A stretch of DNA of 64,000 nt from NCBI GenBank assembly GCA_905160935.1, contig CAJHZI010000807.1:756001-820000 (forward strand), given 5' to 3'. Under the pieces are notes generated by a model, which ran no database searches, was not told the origin of the DNA, and worked only from the letters and a program-made list of their open reading frames with translations. This DNA is from Enchytraeus crypticus. Lineage: Eukaryota; Annelida; Clitellata; Enchytraeida; Enchytraeidae. Made by a program: the position numbers and the translations under genes. Shown here in pieces: positions 1 through 13,697 of this stretch. The stretch's first letter is position 1. The number at the start of each line of letters is the position of its first letter.

Positions 1-127
1 AATTACTCCAGGTGAAATTACTCCATGTGGAATTACTCCAGATGGAATTACTCCAGGTGGAATTACTCCAGGAGGAATTACTCCAGGTGTAATTACTCCA
101 GGAGGAATTACTCCAGGTGGAATTACT
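1..127. repeat. 15-bp minisatellite at window edge
   Basis: About eight copies of AATTACTCCAGGTGG with point changes. It continues beyond the left edge. Confidence 0.95.
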
Positions 128-3100
128 AACTACAGTGTTGTACATTTTATTTTGCATTTGTTCATTAACACTTGATGCACACTTCGCAACAGTTATAGAA
201 AACGTAAAATCACGAATAAGCATTCATTAAAATTGATCTTTATAGCAAAATTAACAAGTCTGATACTGCATAATTTCAGGCAGAAAAACTACAGGTAAGA
301 ATATATTGAGTAGTATATAAAAAGACAAAGTTCACAACGCTTATTGAAGCTGTTTCTAAAGGAAGGAACTTCATTATAAAACATTCTCAAGTGTATATAC
401 TAAACCTAACGAAAATCGTATTTAATAAACAATCACACAAAAGGATCGATTACACATAAGGCACTAAATAAAATACAACAAATGATACGTGAAAACATAT
501 ACAAATACTAATTCTATAAGTTACGTCTCTAAACTACAATAACTGTAACATAAATAGCATTATATAATTATTAGATTACACGAAGTTCATATAAGCTAAT
601 GTCTCTACAGCAACTGAGAAATAAAGTATTTTATTCAGACATTTGGAAGATGTAATGCGACAGGACAGATAAACAGGACGATTTATAACAAAATTTTCAT
701 CAAGAAACTCGCGTTCGGAAAGGAACAACCACGGTTAAAACATACTATGACAAAATCAAGAACAATAGCATACGCTTGTAAAGTAGTCTCAAGACCCATT
801 GCCGTGAAGATATAAGGAGAGAAAACGTCGCTGAAGGAGATCTGTCCACCTTCCCCAACTCCTCTCCACCTGCTTACGCTGAGATTTGCATTAACCAGAC
901 CAGAGATGAGTCTGATTAAACAAGACCGCTGATCAAGAAATCAACAAAACCTATCAATTTATCTTCAACTACGACATCAATTAGTTACACGCTAATTAAA
1001 AAACCTTATTGTCGCCATTGTTTAGAGAATAACAACCTCTGATAGTTCTGTGGCTATAGGAAACTGAATGACGACAATAGCGTACAAAGAAATAGTTACA
1101 AATAAATGTAAGGTTTCACATGCGATGTTTCAAATACAACACGAGCATGGCATCGTCTGGTGTAATTAATGATAATCTCATTCTAGAGTGCTATAGTTTG
1201 ACAATAGAAAGGTCGAAAACAGACTAAAATGTTAGAGGAAATATTATAGAAATTCACGCCGTTTTTACCACATCGTGAATTCATAGGGGTTAAAATAAAT
1301 GAATACGCGCTATTAGCTGAAAGTAAAAACTGTTGCCTTTTGATGAATTAGCTGAAAATAAAACCGTTGCCTGTTGATGTATGAACTCAAATTGGCTATT
1401 TGCTTAAAAATAACAGAATTGTTCGAGGTTAACAAGTCAGCCATGGTTGATCGCAGGCAAGTGTACTGAATATCTTGAATTCAATTTACATCTAAAAGTA
1501 CGTTAACATAAAAACAAACGCATCTAAACACGTAACAATAAATACATTATCTATTTACAACTATTACCGAACGAATTTAAATTACAAAATAGAATCATTT
1601 ATTTGCATGCATCGTAAATTAATAGAAAATAGAAGGGTGAGTAGCTACAAACAAAATTAGGGCGAGCGTAGGCTGTAAATTAATATCTACATATATATAA
1701 AAGCATAGAAATAGCGTAAAAGGTTATCTAAGCACCCGACAGTACCGAATAACAATCTGTCTTATTAATAAATGCCATGAAGCCGCATTCAACACCCCGT
1801 ATGACTGAACAATATATCTGTAGTTGTAATTCGGTAAAAAATGGAGAGCGTAACGCATCATTATCAGCTTCATCGCTGGCAATGATGCATTCAGTCCCAG
1901 GGATGGCAAAGCCTTAGTTTCAGACCAAGAACTGACCAATTTATCGGATATAGAGAACACAACAGAGGTACTGGCACGATCTTATAGTGTATAAGCGTTG
2001 GCTCAGCTATCAGAGAACAAATCTTCACGAAATTTCATTAAAGTCTACCTCTGTACCAAAAAGGGCTCTGCCCGACAAGCTGCGGCTAGAATTTGAAATC
2101 ATCGCCATCAGCCTAATAGGCTGGTGGGCTAACATCATCATCACTCTAGTGCATCCAAACAAGATGATATTTTCTCGAATACACATTCTAGAGTGCAATC
2201 ACTAAATTTGACCTCAATGTGTATAGGTAGCCTTCTAGGGCTTAAATCTAAAAACCACTAATTTGTCACCTTAAAAACTCTTAAAGCCATAGACAGTAGA
2301 CACCTGGACGTATTAACACTAATTTAGAAAAATAAAAGTACAGTAAATTACAGCCAGTACTTGCTCTCTATGAACATAACTAGAAAAGTAGAAGAGGAGG
2401 AACACGTAAAAGTAGTGTTTGGTCGGTGGTAAGGGTTAGATTGCTATCGCACGGGAAATACGAAAGTTGTGGCGCACTTGTTATAGCTCAACATTAGTAA
2501 CCAGCCAATCACATGCGAGCATATTCCGGCTTGAAATTTCAATTATAACTGAGCAAATTAAATACATAAACCGCTGTAATACACTAGCGCAATAACGAAG
2601 GCGTAATTTTAATTACAATAACGATTTATAACTGGTAAAAAATTAAGCCAGAATAGTAAATATTTAATGGAATTAAAACACCAAAGCTGCTTGTTGCCCT
2701 TAAATGAATCTCAAAACTGTACGTTTCTACAGACTAAGTACATTTAAAATGATAATCGACGAAAAAACTTGCAACAGATCAAAACACTCTCCCGTTACTT
2801 TGTGCCTTTGGTCAACTCTAAGTATTTACGTTTAATGATTTAATATGTTTCAAAGGACATGCACAAGATATCGATGATTAAATCCTATCATGAAATGTTT
2901 CTAGGCTCAATTTGCAGTCAATATAAAATCAGAAATAAATACAATATCTAGTAGGCTATTATTCATGGTCAATATAATAATATGGTAATATTCGTAGTAC
3001 TATTAGTGGTTAACAGTTGGTTTCATATTTTAATATTCATGCTCTCTCGAATCCAAAATGGTCTGTAATTGTTGCTAAGATTTACTAAGTGTTACATAAT

Positions 3101-4205
3101 AAATTGACATTGTTCTACATAATAAGTCCTCAAATCTACAAAATTAGAAAACTGCCAAAAATGGCTCTTGACAAACAGAAATCAAGGAGAGAAGGCAGAG
3201 CACCAATATCAAAACACAATGTCAACCAAGGTAATAGTGTCATTTAAAGACGATTTAATAAAAGATAACAAAAATTCATAAAACATTTAGAACTTTAGAT
3301 GAATTTAAAAATATACTGTAGATTTAAGCACTTATCTAACAAGCCTTCATAACTAACTCATGATCACGTGGTGCTCATCTCAGTCTGTGATTGGCTCAAA
3401 TCGATCATCTAATTTTATCTCTTTTAAAATTGTTTTCTCTTACTCATTGAAAACAGAATAAATATGTGATCACTTAAACATTAATACCTGCAACTAACCA
3501 ATTACAGATATTCTTAATTAAACTTGTAAAATTACAAGATTGAGTACATAGAAAAGAATGCCATAGAAAGACGTCGACCATGGGTTTACGATGATCTAGT
3601 TGGCCTACAAAATCCAATATTATATTGTGACAATTATACTCGCTCAATCCATACCAACGCTCAACAAGATTTTTACAAATGTTTCATTAACTGCCTCTGA
3701 CTGATTTAATAAAAATAAAACTCTTGAATAAAATCAGCTACTCTAAACATGCAATAAGCCATGCCAGTTCAAGTCATTAAATCAACGATGCAAAGTCAAA
3801 CTAACAGTCAATAACTAACTTACACAAAATCGCAGTGAATTATATCTAATTTATCAGACAAGAAAAGTCACAACAGACTGTCTCAACTCTAATTCAACTA
3901 GATTAAACGATTTGCAAAAATCTTCATATTATCTCAGGAAATCTATTTTAAAAAGTTTAATTTGATCAAATTAGTCATGCCTAAACGCTTAAAGAATTTA
4001 ACCAGCTGCAAAATATTTCTAAAGTACTTAGTACCAATATTTGCGTCAACCTTTCTTGTCTATATACGAACATTACAATTTCCTGTAACTGCGAGGTAGC
4101 AGCGAAGCCTTATGGCTCGTGGGTAAACGATTCAGTAATTAGGACAGGTATCGATAAAATGATGTCAGAACTACGGTTAACCATAATGGCCAACATGAAC
4201 AACAC
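128..4205. other. Non-coding stretch downstream of CASK
   Basis: AT-rich sequence with no exon, RNA gene or known repeat that I can recognise. Part may be the CASK 3' UTR; the polyadenylation site was not located. Confidence 0.5.
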
Positions 4206-4382
4206 TCAGTAGACCCAGCTGACAGGGACCCACTGAGGCAGAGAGGCGACGTCCTCAAGCTTCTGCAGCAGCTGACTTATAGTGTCGTCTATGTCGTTGT
4301 TGTGGATGACGTGGTCGAAGTAGTGCCTGTACGCCTTTTCCAACAACTCGCTCTCTCGCGCCAATCTCTCCAAGCTTGCATC
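4206..4382 (-). CDS. CASK: CASK exon 23 (C-terminus, stop)
   Basis: Encodes [20 protein letters not shown], then [15 protein letters not shown], ending QWVPVSWVY and TGA. This is the conserved C-terminus of CASK. Confidence 0.96.
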   Translation of the reverse strand, partial: DASLERLARESELLEKAYRHYFDHVIHNNDIDDTISQLLQKLEDVASLPQWVPVSWVY

Positions 4383-4661
4383 CTACGACAAGTCATTAAT
4401 TATACATATATTACATCTAAAAATTATACATAATTGTACATAAAAATTAACTTAAATTTCACCTAAAAATGTTATATTAAGATCACCTTCATCATCACTC
4501 GCTTGTTTCAGAAATAAAGAATCCCCTAGTATAATTAAATAAAACTTGACCGCGAAATATAGATCATAGCATTACACAGGTATTTGGCCAGACGACTTAA
4601 CCAAGTCAGTGATGATATATATATATAGTATCATATATATATATATATTATAATATATATA

Positions 4662-4695
<34 letters not shown>

Positions 4696-4753
4696 TATAA
4701 TATTATATATATATATATATATAAGTATATACATGCATACATACATACATACA

Positions 4754-4822
<69 letters not shown>

Positions 4823-7800
4823 TATAAGTAGCAGGCTCTTACGTTGTTGAAGTTGACATCTTTCGGAGCAGCTATAAAGACAACATAGGGTGCAAAATCA
4901 GCGGTGCGCAGTACCTTCAGTGCCTGCATAAGCAACATAACAGTAATAGTATAACTCAGGCTGTTTATTAATTAGCATGAATTCCTAATTATCAGATAAG
5001 TTCAGGAATATTAATCTAATAATTTCATCTAATCAATTAATATACCAGTCATTCAGTCGGGAAACATCACTAAATTATTAATAAATGAATCAATCATTCA
5101 ATTAAAAAAAGCTGTAAAGATGTAAAAAAGCTGTAAAGATATTAATAATGACAGTTTTATCTTTCGAAGGCGATGTCAGTGACGGGCGAACCCAGGTTTT
5201 GAACCCCGCACATACTGATCCCCAGTAAGAATATTAGAGGATTCAACGTCCAGTTTTTCAGATAGGGGGATGACAAAGTAATCTCAAGTACCTTACAAAA
5301 CAAAAGCACTTTTAACACCTGAACAAATATTTACTTGTGCATAGACTGAAGAGAAACTACTATGAAACAGTGGGAAGTCACAGAGAAACAACTTTAGAAG
5401 CAAATAAATTTCCAAAGCTAAAGGGTTATATTAAGATTTAATAAGATGGAACTGACACGTTGAACATGGAATATCACTAAAGAGAGTGAAAGTAGATTGT
5501 GGATATTTATTCAGAATTGTCATTTGTCACTTTCCAGAGAAATTCTGAACGACTCTGAACTAAAGACGCCAATTCTACCATAGCAAAAAACAAAAATGCA
5601 GCAATTTTCAAACAATGCAATTTAAATTTTTCAGACTATAAGATCATCAAGTCTCATCGGCATCTATACGCTTGAGAGCACACCATTCGAGAACCGCCTG
5701 TGCTTAATAACTAACAAAGCTGTAGAGATAGTCAAAGAACAAATGACAGAAGTCCTCCTTTCTACATACAGCATAATATGCAATATATGTCTTCGTGAAG
5801 AAGATTTAAATTAGAAACTGCCTTAGGTACAACAACAAAAATAGAACGGGTCATCAAGTCAGGCTATTCAAAATCAGCTTAAGCCAAAAAAGAGATTACT
5901 TTAGCAATCTTTTCTAGTAGTCGCTCAAAACACTGTGTAAAAAGTTTCTATTTCATTCTTATATTTCTATTTGATTCTCAAAGCACATACAAGCAATGTT
6001 AAGATTTACTTTCCGTTTGTCTCCGTATAGAACCAGTTTTTAGAGTGCTGCGTTAAACCGGAATCAGCTTCCCGGATTAAACCGCAACATGCTTGACAAC
6101 TTATACTATGAGACCAGCCAAGTAATTTAAACAGCAGACTCGAATGGTTGACTGACCTGAGGCTCGATGTCGAGTATGGCGAGTAGATTCATGCGGTGAA
6201 TCTCTCTGATTGTTTCTAGCTTAGTCCCGTACATGGCGTTCTCGTGCTTGCCGTACTCGAGATACTCATTGGCTGAGATGTCCTTCATCATCTGCTGGTG
6301 CGTGACAAAGTGATAGTGCTTCCCGTGCTCCTCATCCTTGCGCGGTGCTCGTGTAGTGTCTGTGCAGACATCAGAACTAAAACACTAACTAGGAACTGAA
6401 TAGAACATCATCATAACACAGGAACATAAGAACTAAAACATCAACTAAAACTAGGAACTGAATAGAACATTATCATGATAAAAGACAATGATTACAGTAA
6501 GCAGATATTCTGATGTGCAAACAGCAGAACTAAGACACTAACTAAAACTAGGAACTGAATAGCACATCATCATAATAAAAGACAATGATTACAGTAAGCA
6601 TATGTTCTGATGTGCAAACAGCAGAACTAAAACATTAACTAAAACTAGGAACGGAATAGAACACCATCATAAAAAAGACAATGATTACAGTAAGCATGCG
6701 CAAACAGCAGAACTAAAACACTAACTAAAACTAGGAACTGAATAGAACATCACATAATAAATAAAAGATTATTACTCTAAGCATATGTTCTGATGTGAAA
6801 ACATTAGAACTAAAACACTAACTAAAACTGGGAACTTGAATAGAACATCATCATAATAAAGAACAATGATTGCAGTAAGAATTTATACCGATACAGAGTT
6901 AAAATAAGATATCATCATCATCATCATCATCATCATCGACCCAGTTTAACCAGGGTCGGGATACAAATAGACTGTCTCAAATCATCTCTATCCTACACCA
7001 CACCACCAGCCAATCCGCTGTTTTAGACTTTCATTTGTTTAAATTTTTGTAGCAATTTCTGGAGCCTAGGCGCTCAGCAACCGAATGCCCTTTCTGACGT
7101 TAATATGGATCTTAATGCTTTAGTCGCCTCCTGCGATACGTGCAGTCACCGGTTGGTCAATTCTTCAAACAACCTGGATACAACACGGGGAACCCGGATA
7201 CAAAAGAGGGATTGTAGTTAGAATAAGATATACGGGACTAAAATACTAACTAAAACTACGAACTGAATAGATAATACATGACATAAGAATATGACTATAA
7301 CCTGAAGACACAATGTAATGTGTCTCTGCAGAGCTATCAGCCAATGTAATGTCAGAAAGATTTCAAATTAGGGATCATTATAAACAGCTGAAGTATAATA
7401 TTAAGACTGCATAACAGATCAGTAAATATTAGTCCACAGTGCGTTATCAGTGAAAGAAGATTCATAGTGGATCTGTGCTTGCCGTCAAATAGAGATGACA
7501 ATTCTGCGACAATAATCTTTGTTTATGAATAGAATTAAAATAAAAACTAACAACCGTCTAGACAGGCACAGGACAGATACCAAGAGCCAAACTAGTTGTA
7601 CTTACGGGGTATGGGATATGCGAATTTGTCCGGGTACTTAGAAATCAATGTGTTCTTTATGTGTCGCCGGCCTACACCGTGAGCTCCTGTAAAATGCACA
7701 AATTCTAGAATCTTTAGAAAACAAAGTTACTTACGACAGAGATGTTTAGCATAACTGCTCATCAATGAGTTAAAACAGCCGACTGCCTAAAACTGAAATA

Positions 7801-10642
7801 AATAAAGTGCAGAACACCTTGAAAGATTAAAAAATTGTAAATAAGATTTTACATGGCAAAATTACAATAGGATTGGAACAAAGCTGCCCTTCAAAAATAA
7901 GGCATTGCCTAGACAGCAATTCAACATAACTTTAAGCATATCCTGATCGAAAGCAAAGAGTTAAACCTAGTAAAAACCTAATACTCTACACTAAAGCTAA
8001 ATCACAGATTATTCCTTCTACATGAAATGCTACTTGAATGGTGATTTATTTCCAATGCTTTCCTCAATATTAGCATAAATAGGACAATATAAAAAATAAT
8101 ATATCCTATTGTAAATAGGATGTATTATTTTTTAAGAGACAAGACAAGAGACAAGAGTTGAGAAGCCATGACTTGCTCATACCCAGCAGAACGAGTGTCT
8201 TGCGACGGAAGGCAGGCAGCCTGACGACCTCCTCATACGTCACCAGATCGAGCTGATCAAAGAGAGCGTTGTGCTTGGCCAGGTACTTGTCCTTCGTCAG
8301 GCTCTTCCTCTTGCTCTTACCACCGAACAGTCCACAGTTGACTAAATACCATCAACAGCATTAGCATACTTAGCAAACATAAGATACGTGAATACAGTAT
8401 GTGAATATGCTACGTGAATACACTACGATGTGTCTACTAGTATGACTACTATGATTAACAATGTTTAAGCATAATTTAATAAGACAATATAATAAAATTT
8501 TTAGTTTAATAGATACTAAATTTAATCTTGCGGGTTGTGATGTATATGATCTCGCCATGAATCGTGATTGGTGGAGGAGGAGGAAGGTTGTAAGAGACTA
8601 CTCTAGTGTCCACAAAGAGGCGCCATAGAGTTGATATATAATAATGTTTCATTAAAGACTAAAATATAATTTATCCTCAGTTAAAAATTAGTCCAAAAGT
8701 ACTTAAAAAACAATGCAAAGTAAGCCTAACGTTCCATGCGTTTTTAAATACCTTGCTTCGACATACATGAAAGTGTTGAGCAAAGCATGATGATTAAACA
8801 CATTAAATAAATAGATTAAATTAGAAGAATATAATACTACGCGTGTAGGAATCTCAATACTTTTAAAGCTGAAAAACTAGAACTCACGAATAATGCATGC
8901 TAAAAAAAGAGAATACAAGCATTTCGCAAGAAAGAAATAGATTACAGTAATTTAACAAGAAAAACGACTGATGAGATACTTGCGACTAATACTCGTAATT
9001 CACAGGAAATGATCAAATGAAAAGATGCAAAATTTAAGTTTTCTCTGAAGACATAAAGCGAGACACAATATCTGCATAAATCTAAAAGTTTATTCCACAA
9101 CACTGAACACGTTCCAGGCAATGACCAATCACCATAAGAAACTGCTCTACACCTAGAAACAGCCAGCTTTCTTGACTCAAAACTCAACCGATAACATTTC
9201 ATACCAGTTTTGGATTTATCTAGAGCCATATAGGTGCTGCGCCATTCCATGATTTCAGGAGAGGGGACAAGCCCCGCAGCACCCCCCACTCCCCCACTGG
9301 GCTCCATGCCCTCCCCCATTCTCAATCCAATGTCTCCACGTCGCAGTGAGTTAGAGTAGTCGTTGTACCATTTCCTCGCCTGCCACCAGCTGTGATCATC
9401 CTTGCTTATGATCTATAGCAACATCAAACAAATGAGTAGTTGTGATCATCCTTACTTATGATCTGTAGAAATATCAAACAAATCACCGGCTGTGATCATC
9501 CTTACTTATGATCTACAGCAACATGAAACAAATCACCAGCTGTGATCATCCTTACTTATGATCTATAGCAATATAAAAAATTTGTAATTATTCATTCACC
9601 AGTTGTGATCATCCTTGCTTATGATCTATAATATAATATAATAGCAACATCAATAAAATTAGTAATTATTTATTCAACATTTATGATCATCATTGCTAAT
9701 CAATAAGGAGTAATCATTCAGCACTTGCACAAAACTAAACCAAACCATATTCATAAAATCCATAACAAATAGTATTACTAAAGCAGGCGATAACAAAACA
9801 TATCATATGCTAGTTTCGCTCTCTCTTTATCTCACTCCAATTAGCATACTCCATGGATCAACAAACAAGTTAATCCCGCTTACCCAGGACAATGCCTTAT
9901 CCACACGTTAATGTAACAAATAGCTTGATTAAATTATTGCTTGCAAGGTGGTTTCTCTTTGATTTCCCTATTAAATCTATACGATACGTGCAGCAAACGG
10001 CTGGTCTATTCTTCAATAGCTGACACAATATGGCTAGCCCGAACACAACAGGGGAACATATATTTCAGTAACTAAAATAATAAAATAATTACAAAAAACG
10101 TTTACATAAACAGTACCAACTGTTCTTTTTATTCAAATTATTAAAAATCAATGCATAAACAAATAAATATTTAATTAATTAATTAAACTATTCATAATAT
10201 TTATGAATGATAGACCTGCAATATTTCACCGGTACTGAACCTGATACCAGCCTGCTTACATGGAATTAAATCATCTGTAGACGGGTCATAGTCAAATAGA
10301 GTCCTCACAAATATCTACGGCAAATAACAATTACATCAGTAAATAATTAGGTCAGTGAAAGATAAAATAGGACGAAGTTTAATTTGTTAATTGAATCTAA
10401 AAACTGGTTTTGATATGAATTAGAAATTTGATTGTGGTTGCTTTCCATGCCATAACGGAGCCCGAACGATGACACGAAAAATTATGAAATATTTAGGAGT
10501 AAAATTAGCATAATACAGCAAGACTGGTGAGACATTGTGAAGAGACATTGTAATGTTGTGAAGACATAAGAACTAATGTAGAAAAGCAATAATATAACAA
10601 CAGCGAGGATAAAATTATCTCAATACTTTTATATTATTACCA

Positions 10643-10683
<41 letters not shown>

Positions 10684-13663
10684 GCTAAAGTGCTCTGATT
10701 CTGTTGAAATGCCAGACGAAAGTATATATTCCTACACAATGTTAACTAACACATTAACACATCCTCAAAATAACACTTCAACAACTAAAACAATGATCCC
10801 AAGACTCAAGAACATAACATTTTGCCAAAATATTGCGCAGACTTTAGAAAAATATATTCCATGCGAGGTGGTTCCACTTCCTTTGTCATTTCCTGCTTAG
10901 CAGCCTTTTATTGCAGACTCAGTTACAGGTTGGTCTATTCTGTAGAGGCCCATACATATCACAAGCACAAATCATTAGTAGTTTAAGTCATTATCATCAT
11001 TGCCATCTTCCCATTAATCCCAGTTTATCTAGGGTCGGATCGAATAGACCTTTTACACTCCTCCTGGTCCCAAACCATATCATCAGACAATTCCTTATAA
11101 CTTCTTCTATTCGATTTATAAAATTTTGTAGCAATTTCTGGAACCTACGCGCACACAAACCGAATCCCTTCCTGACACTAGTTTGGATCTTAGCGCTTTA
11201 GTTACCTTCTACGACACGTGCAGTCAATGGATGGTCACTTCTTCAAACAGCCCGGACAAAAAACGGAGGAATCAATAGCTTAAGTATTAACTATTAATTA
11301 GGCCTATCGACAGTACATGCTCTATACTACAATGGGTCTTAAGATCATATGATCTCCGGACCTGCACCATTTAGGATCTTTATCTTTCTCTTCAGCACAT
11401 GTTTTTTCAGACCGTTTGGGGTGAATCGATTTGTGGTAACATGTGATGGGGGACGTCCCTGACATCATCCTTGTGCGAGGAAACGAACGTTAAACCTTTA
11501 TTGTTATTATTTTTATAAGACAAGAGACAGGGCACACACCTCACAGTGGGGAGGAGGGGTCCTGAAGCTAGGCACGACCTTCATCGTTATCGTGCCTCTC
11601 GCCTCTCTCTACAACAATGCAGACATCATCATAATCCATAAATAGCATCACAGAGAAATCTTGTTTAAATATCTATTCAGATTTAACAACAAAAGTCTCA
11701 AAACTTACTAGCATGAACATCCAACTGTAATATTATGAAAGTATGCAGAAGCTGGAAAATAAGCAACGAAAACTGCAATGTATCTTACGATTCTTCTACA
11801 AAAATGCTAACATTTAGCAATATTCACAATTTATGCCGAACTTGAAAAAAATTATTGTACTATCAGAAATACTGCCTGAAACATCAAACTATGACTGAAA
11901 ACGAGAGGTTAGCTTAACAGAATTTTGCACATGCATTTAGTTAAATAGCTAACATACCAGCGTTAAATAGCTAACATACCAGCGTTAAATAGCTAACAAA
12001 CCAACGTTAAATAGCTAACAAACTAGCGTTAAATAGCAAACATACCAGTGTTAAAAAGCAAACATACCAGCATATGCTGCAGTGTCTCGGCAGTCTGTCC
12101 CTGTGCAGTTACACCGTTTAACTCATATATCACGTCACCCACGTGCAGAGTCCCTATACCAGTGTACAAGAAGTATAAACATACAGATAATACTCGATCA
12201 CCAAAAGAGCTGCACTACAGTAAAATTAATTATAATTATAGTCAGAGCCAGTGGCGATGTCGATAAGATACTCGACCGCGGATCAGTATGTGCGGGGTTC
12301 AAATCTTTGGCTCGACCGTCACTGACATTGCTTTCGAGTGAATAAACTGACGTTAACCTTAGATTTACCAGATCTTTTATGCGCTGCTACAAAACGAATT
12401 TATAATCATCTGTGCATTGCAACAATGAAGAGTAGTTTTCTACCCTTAAAGCGAGAATGTGACTTTCACGTGTTGAGCCCAGGACACATAAGACATACAT
12501 TTGAAGGGATTAACTCTTGATCTAACATACCCTAGCGGTGAATCGAGCAATAACTGAATACATACCCTGGCGGTGAATCATGCCACCATGGATAATTCTG
12601 GCAATAACACATCGGCCATCACTGTTCAACTTCAAAGTAATACCCTGAAACAGAAAGTTGCATTAATCTCAATGAAATATCAACCAGAGTGGTTATAATC
12701 AGCGCCAAAAGATTTCAACCAGGAAATCAACGAGAGCATATCTAAAGTGCTACTTTATATACAATTTCACAGTAAGGGAAAGTTAAGCTGCACATAGACT
12801 CCTTTATGTCTGGATTTTGAGTACCCAACCAGTCTACAGTAGGGAAATCAAGGTCATAATGTCTTATGAAACCATATCAGTCATGGTTATAAGTGTGCAT
12901 GTTCCGCACACGGTTCCGCAAGGTTCTCTCAAAAAATAGTGCTTTTAATCAAGGTTAACAGCAATACCACTAATACTAACAACAGGTGCCTCAGTTTAGT
13001 ACCTCAAGAGTAATAAACAGCACCACTACAAACAACAGGTGCCTCAGTTTAGTACCTCAAGAGTAATAAACAGCACCACTACTAACAACAGGTGCCTCAG
13101 TTTAGTACCTCAAGAGTAATAAACAGCACTACTACTAACAACAGGATCCTCAGTTTAGTACCTCAAGAGTAATAAACAGCACTACTACTAACAACAGGAT
13201 CCTCAGTTTAGTACCTCAAGAGTTAAACAACACTACTACTAACCATCGGTTCATCGGTATTCCTCTGAAACTGAACAAGTCGAACTTTCATAGGCCCATT
13301 ACTCTCCTCTCCTTCTCCTACCAGTTCCTGACTGTCCATTGTTGAGGGGGGAGCCATCATCCCCTCACCTCTCTCACCACACACCCCTATGCCATTGGTA
13401 AAACCCCCTCCACTGATTCCCCCAACCCCGCTGCCGCTGGCGCCCCCCAATGAAGATCTCAAGGGGCCAGAGCCGCTAACAGCCGAGACGGTGGCTGGGG
13501 AACTCTCCCGCAGGTAGCAGGCCTCTCTACTGTACACAGCTCCCACCAGCACGTCCATCACCTGCAGTACAGCCTGTTCAATCAATCAATCAATCAATCA
13601 ATCAATGCTCCTCTGCTGTACACAGCTCCCACTAACACGTCCATCACCTGCAGTACAGCCTGC

Positions 13664-13697
<34 letters not shown>

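Noticed and set aside
8942..9325. 127-codon minus-strand frame as a separate protein
   Set aside because: Its first part is CASK exon 18 and the rest is intron read-through past the GTATGA donor.
9391..9690. Regular 50-bp repeats resembling a CRISPR array
   Set aside because: Units are wholly repeated with no unique spacers, they copy a splice acceptor, and the DNA is animal nuclear.
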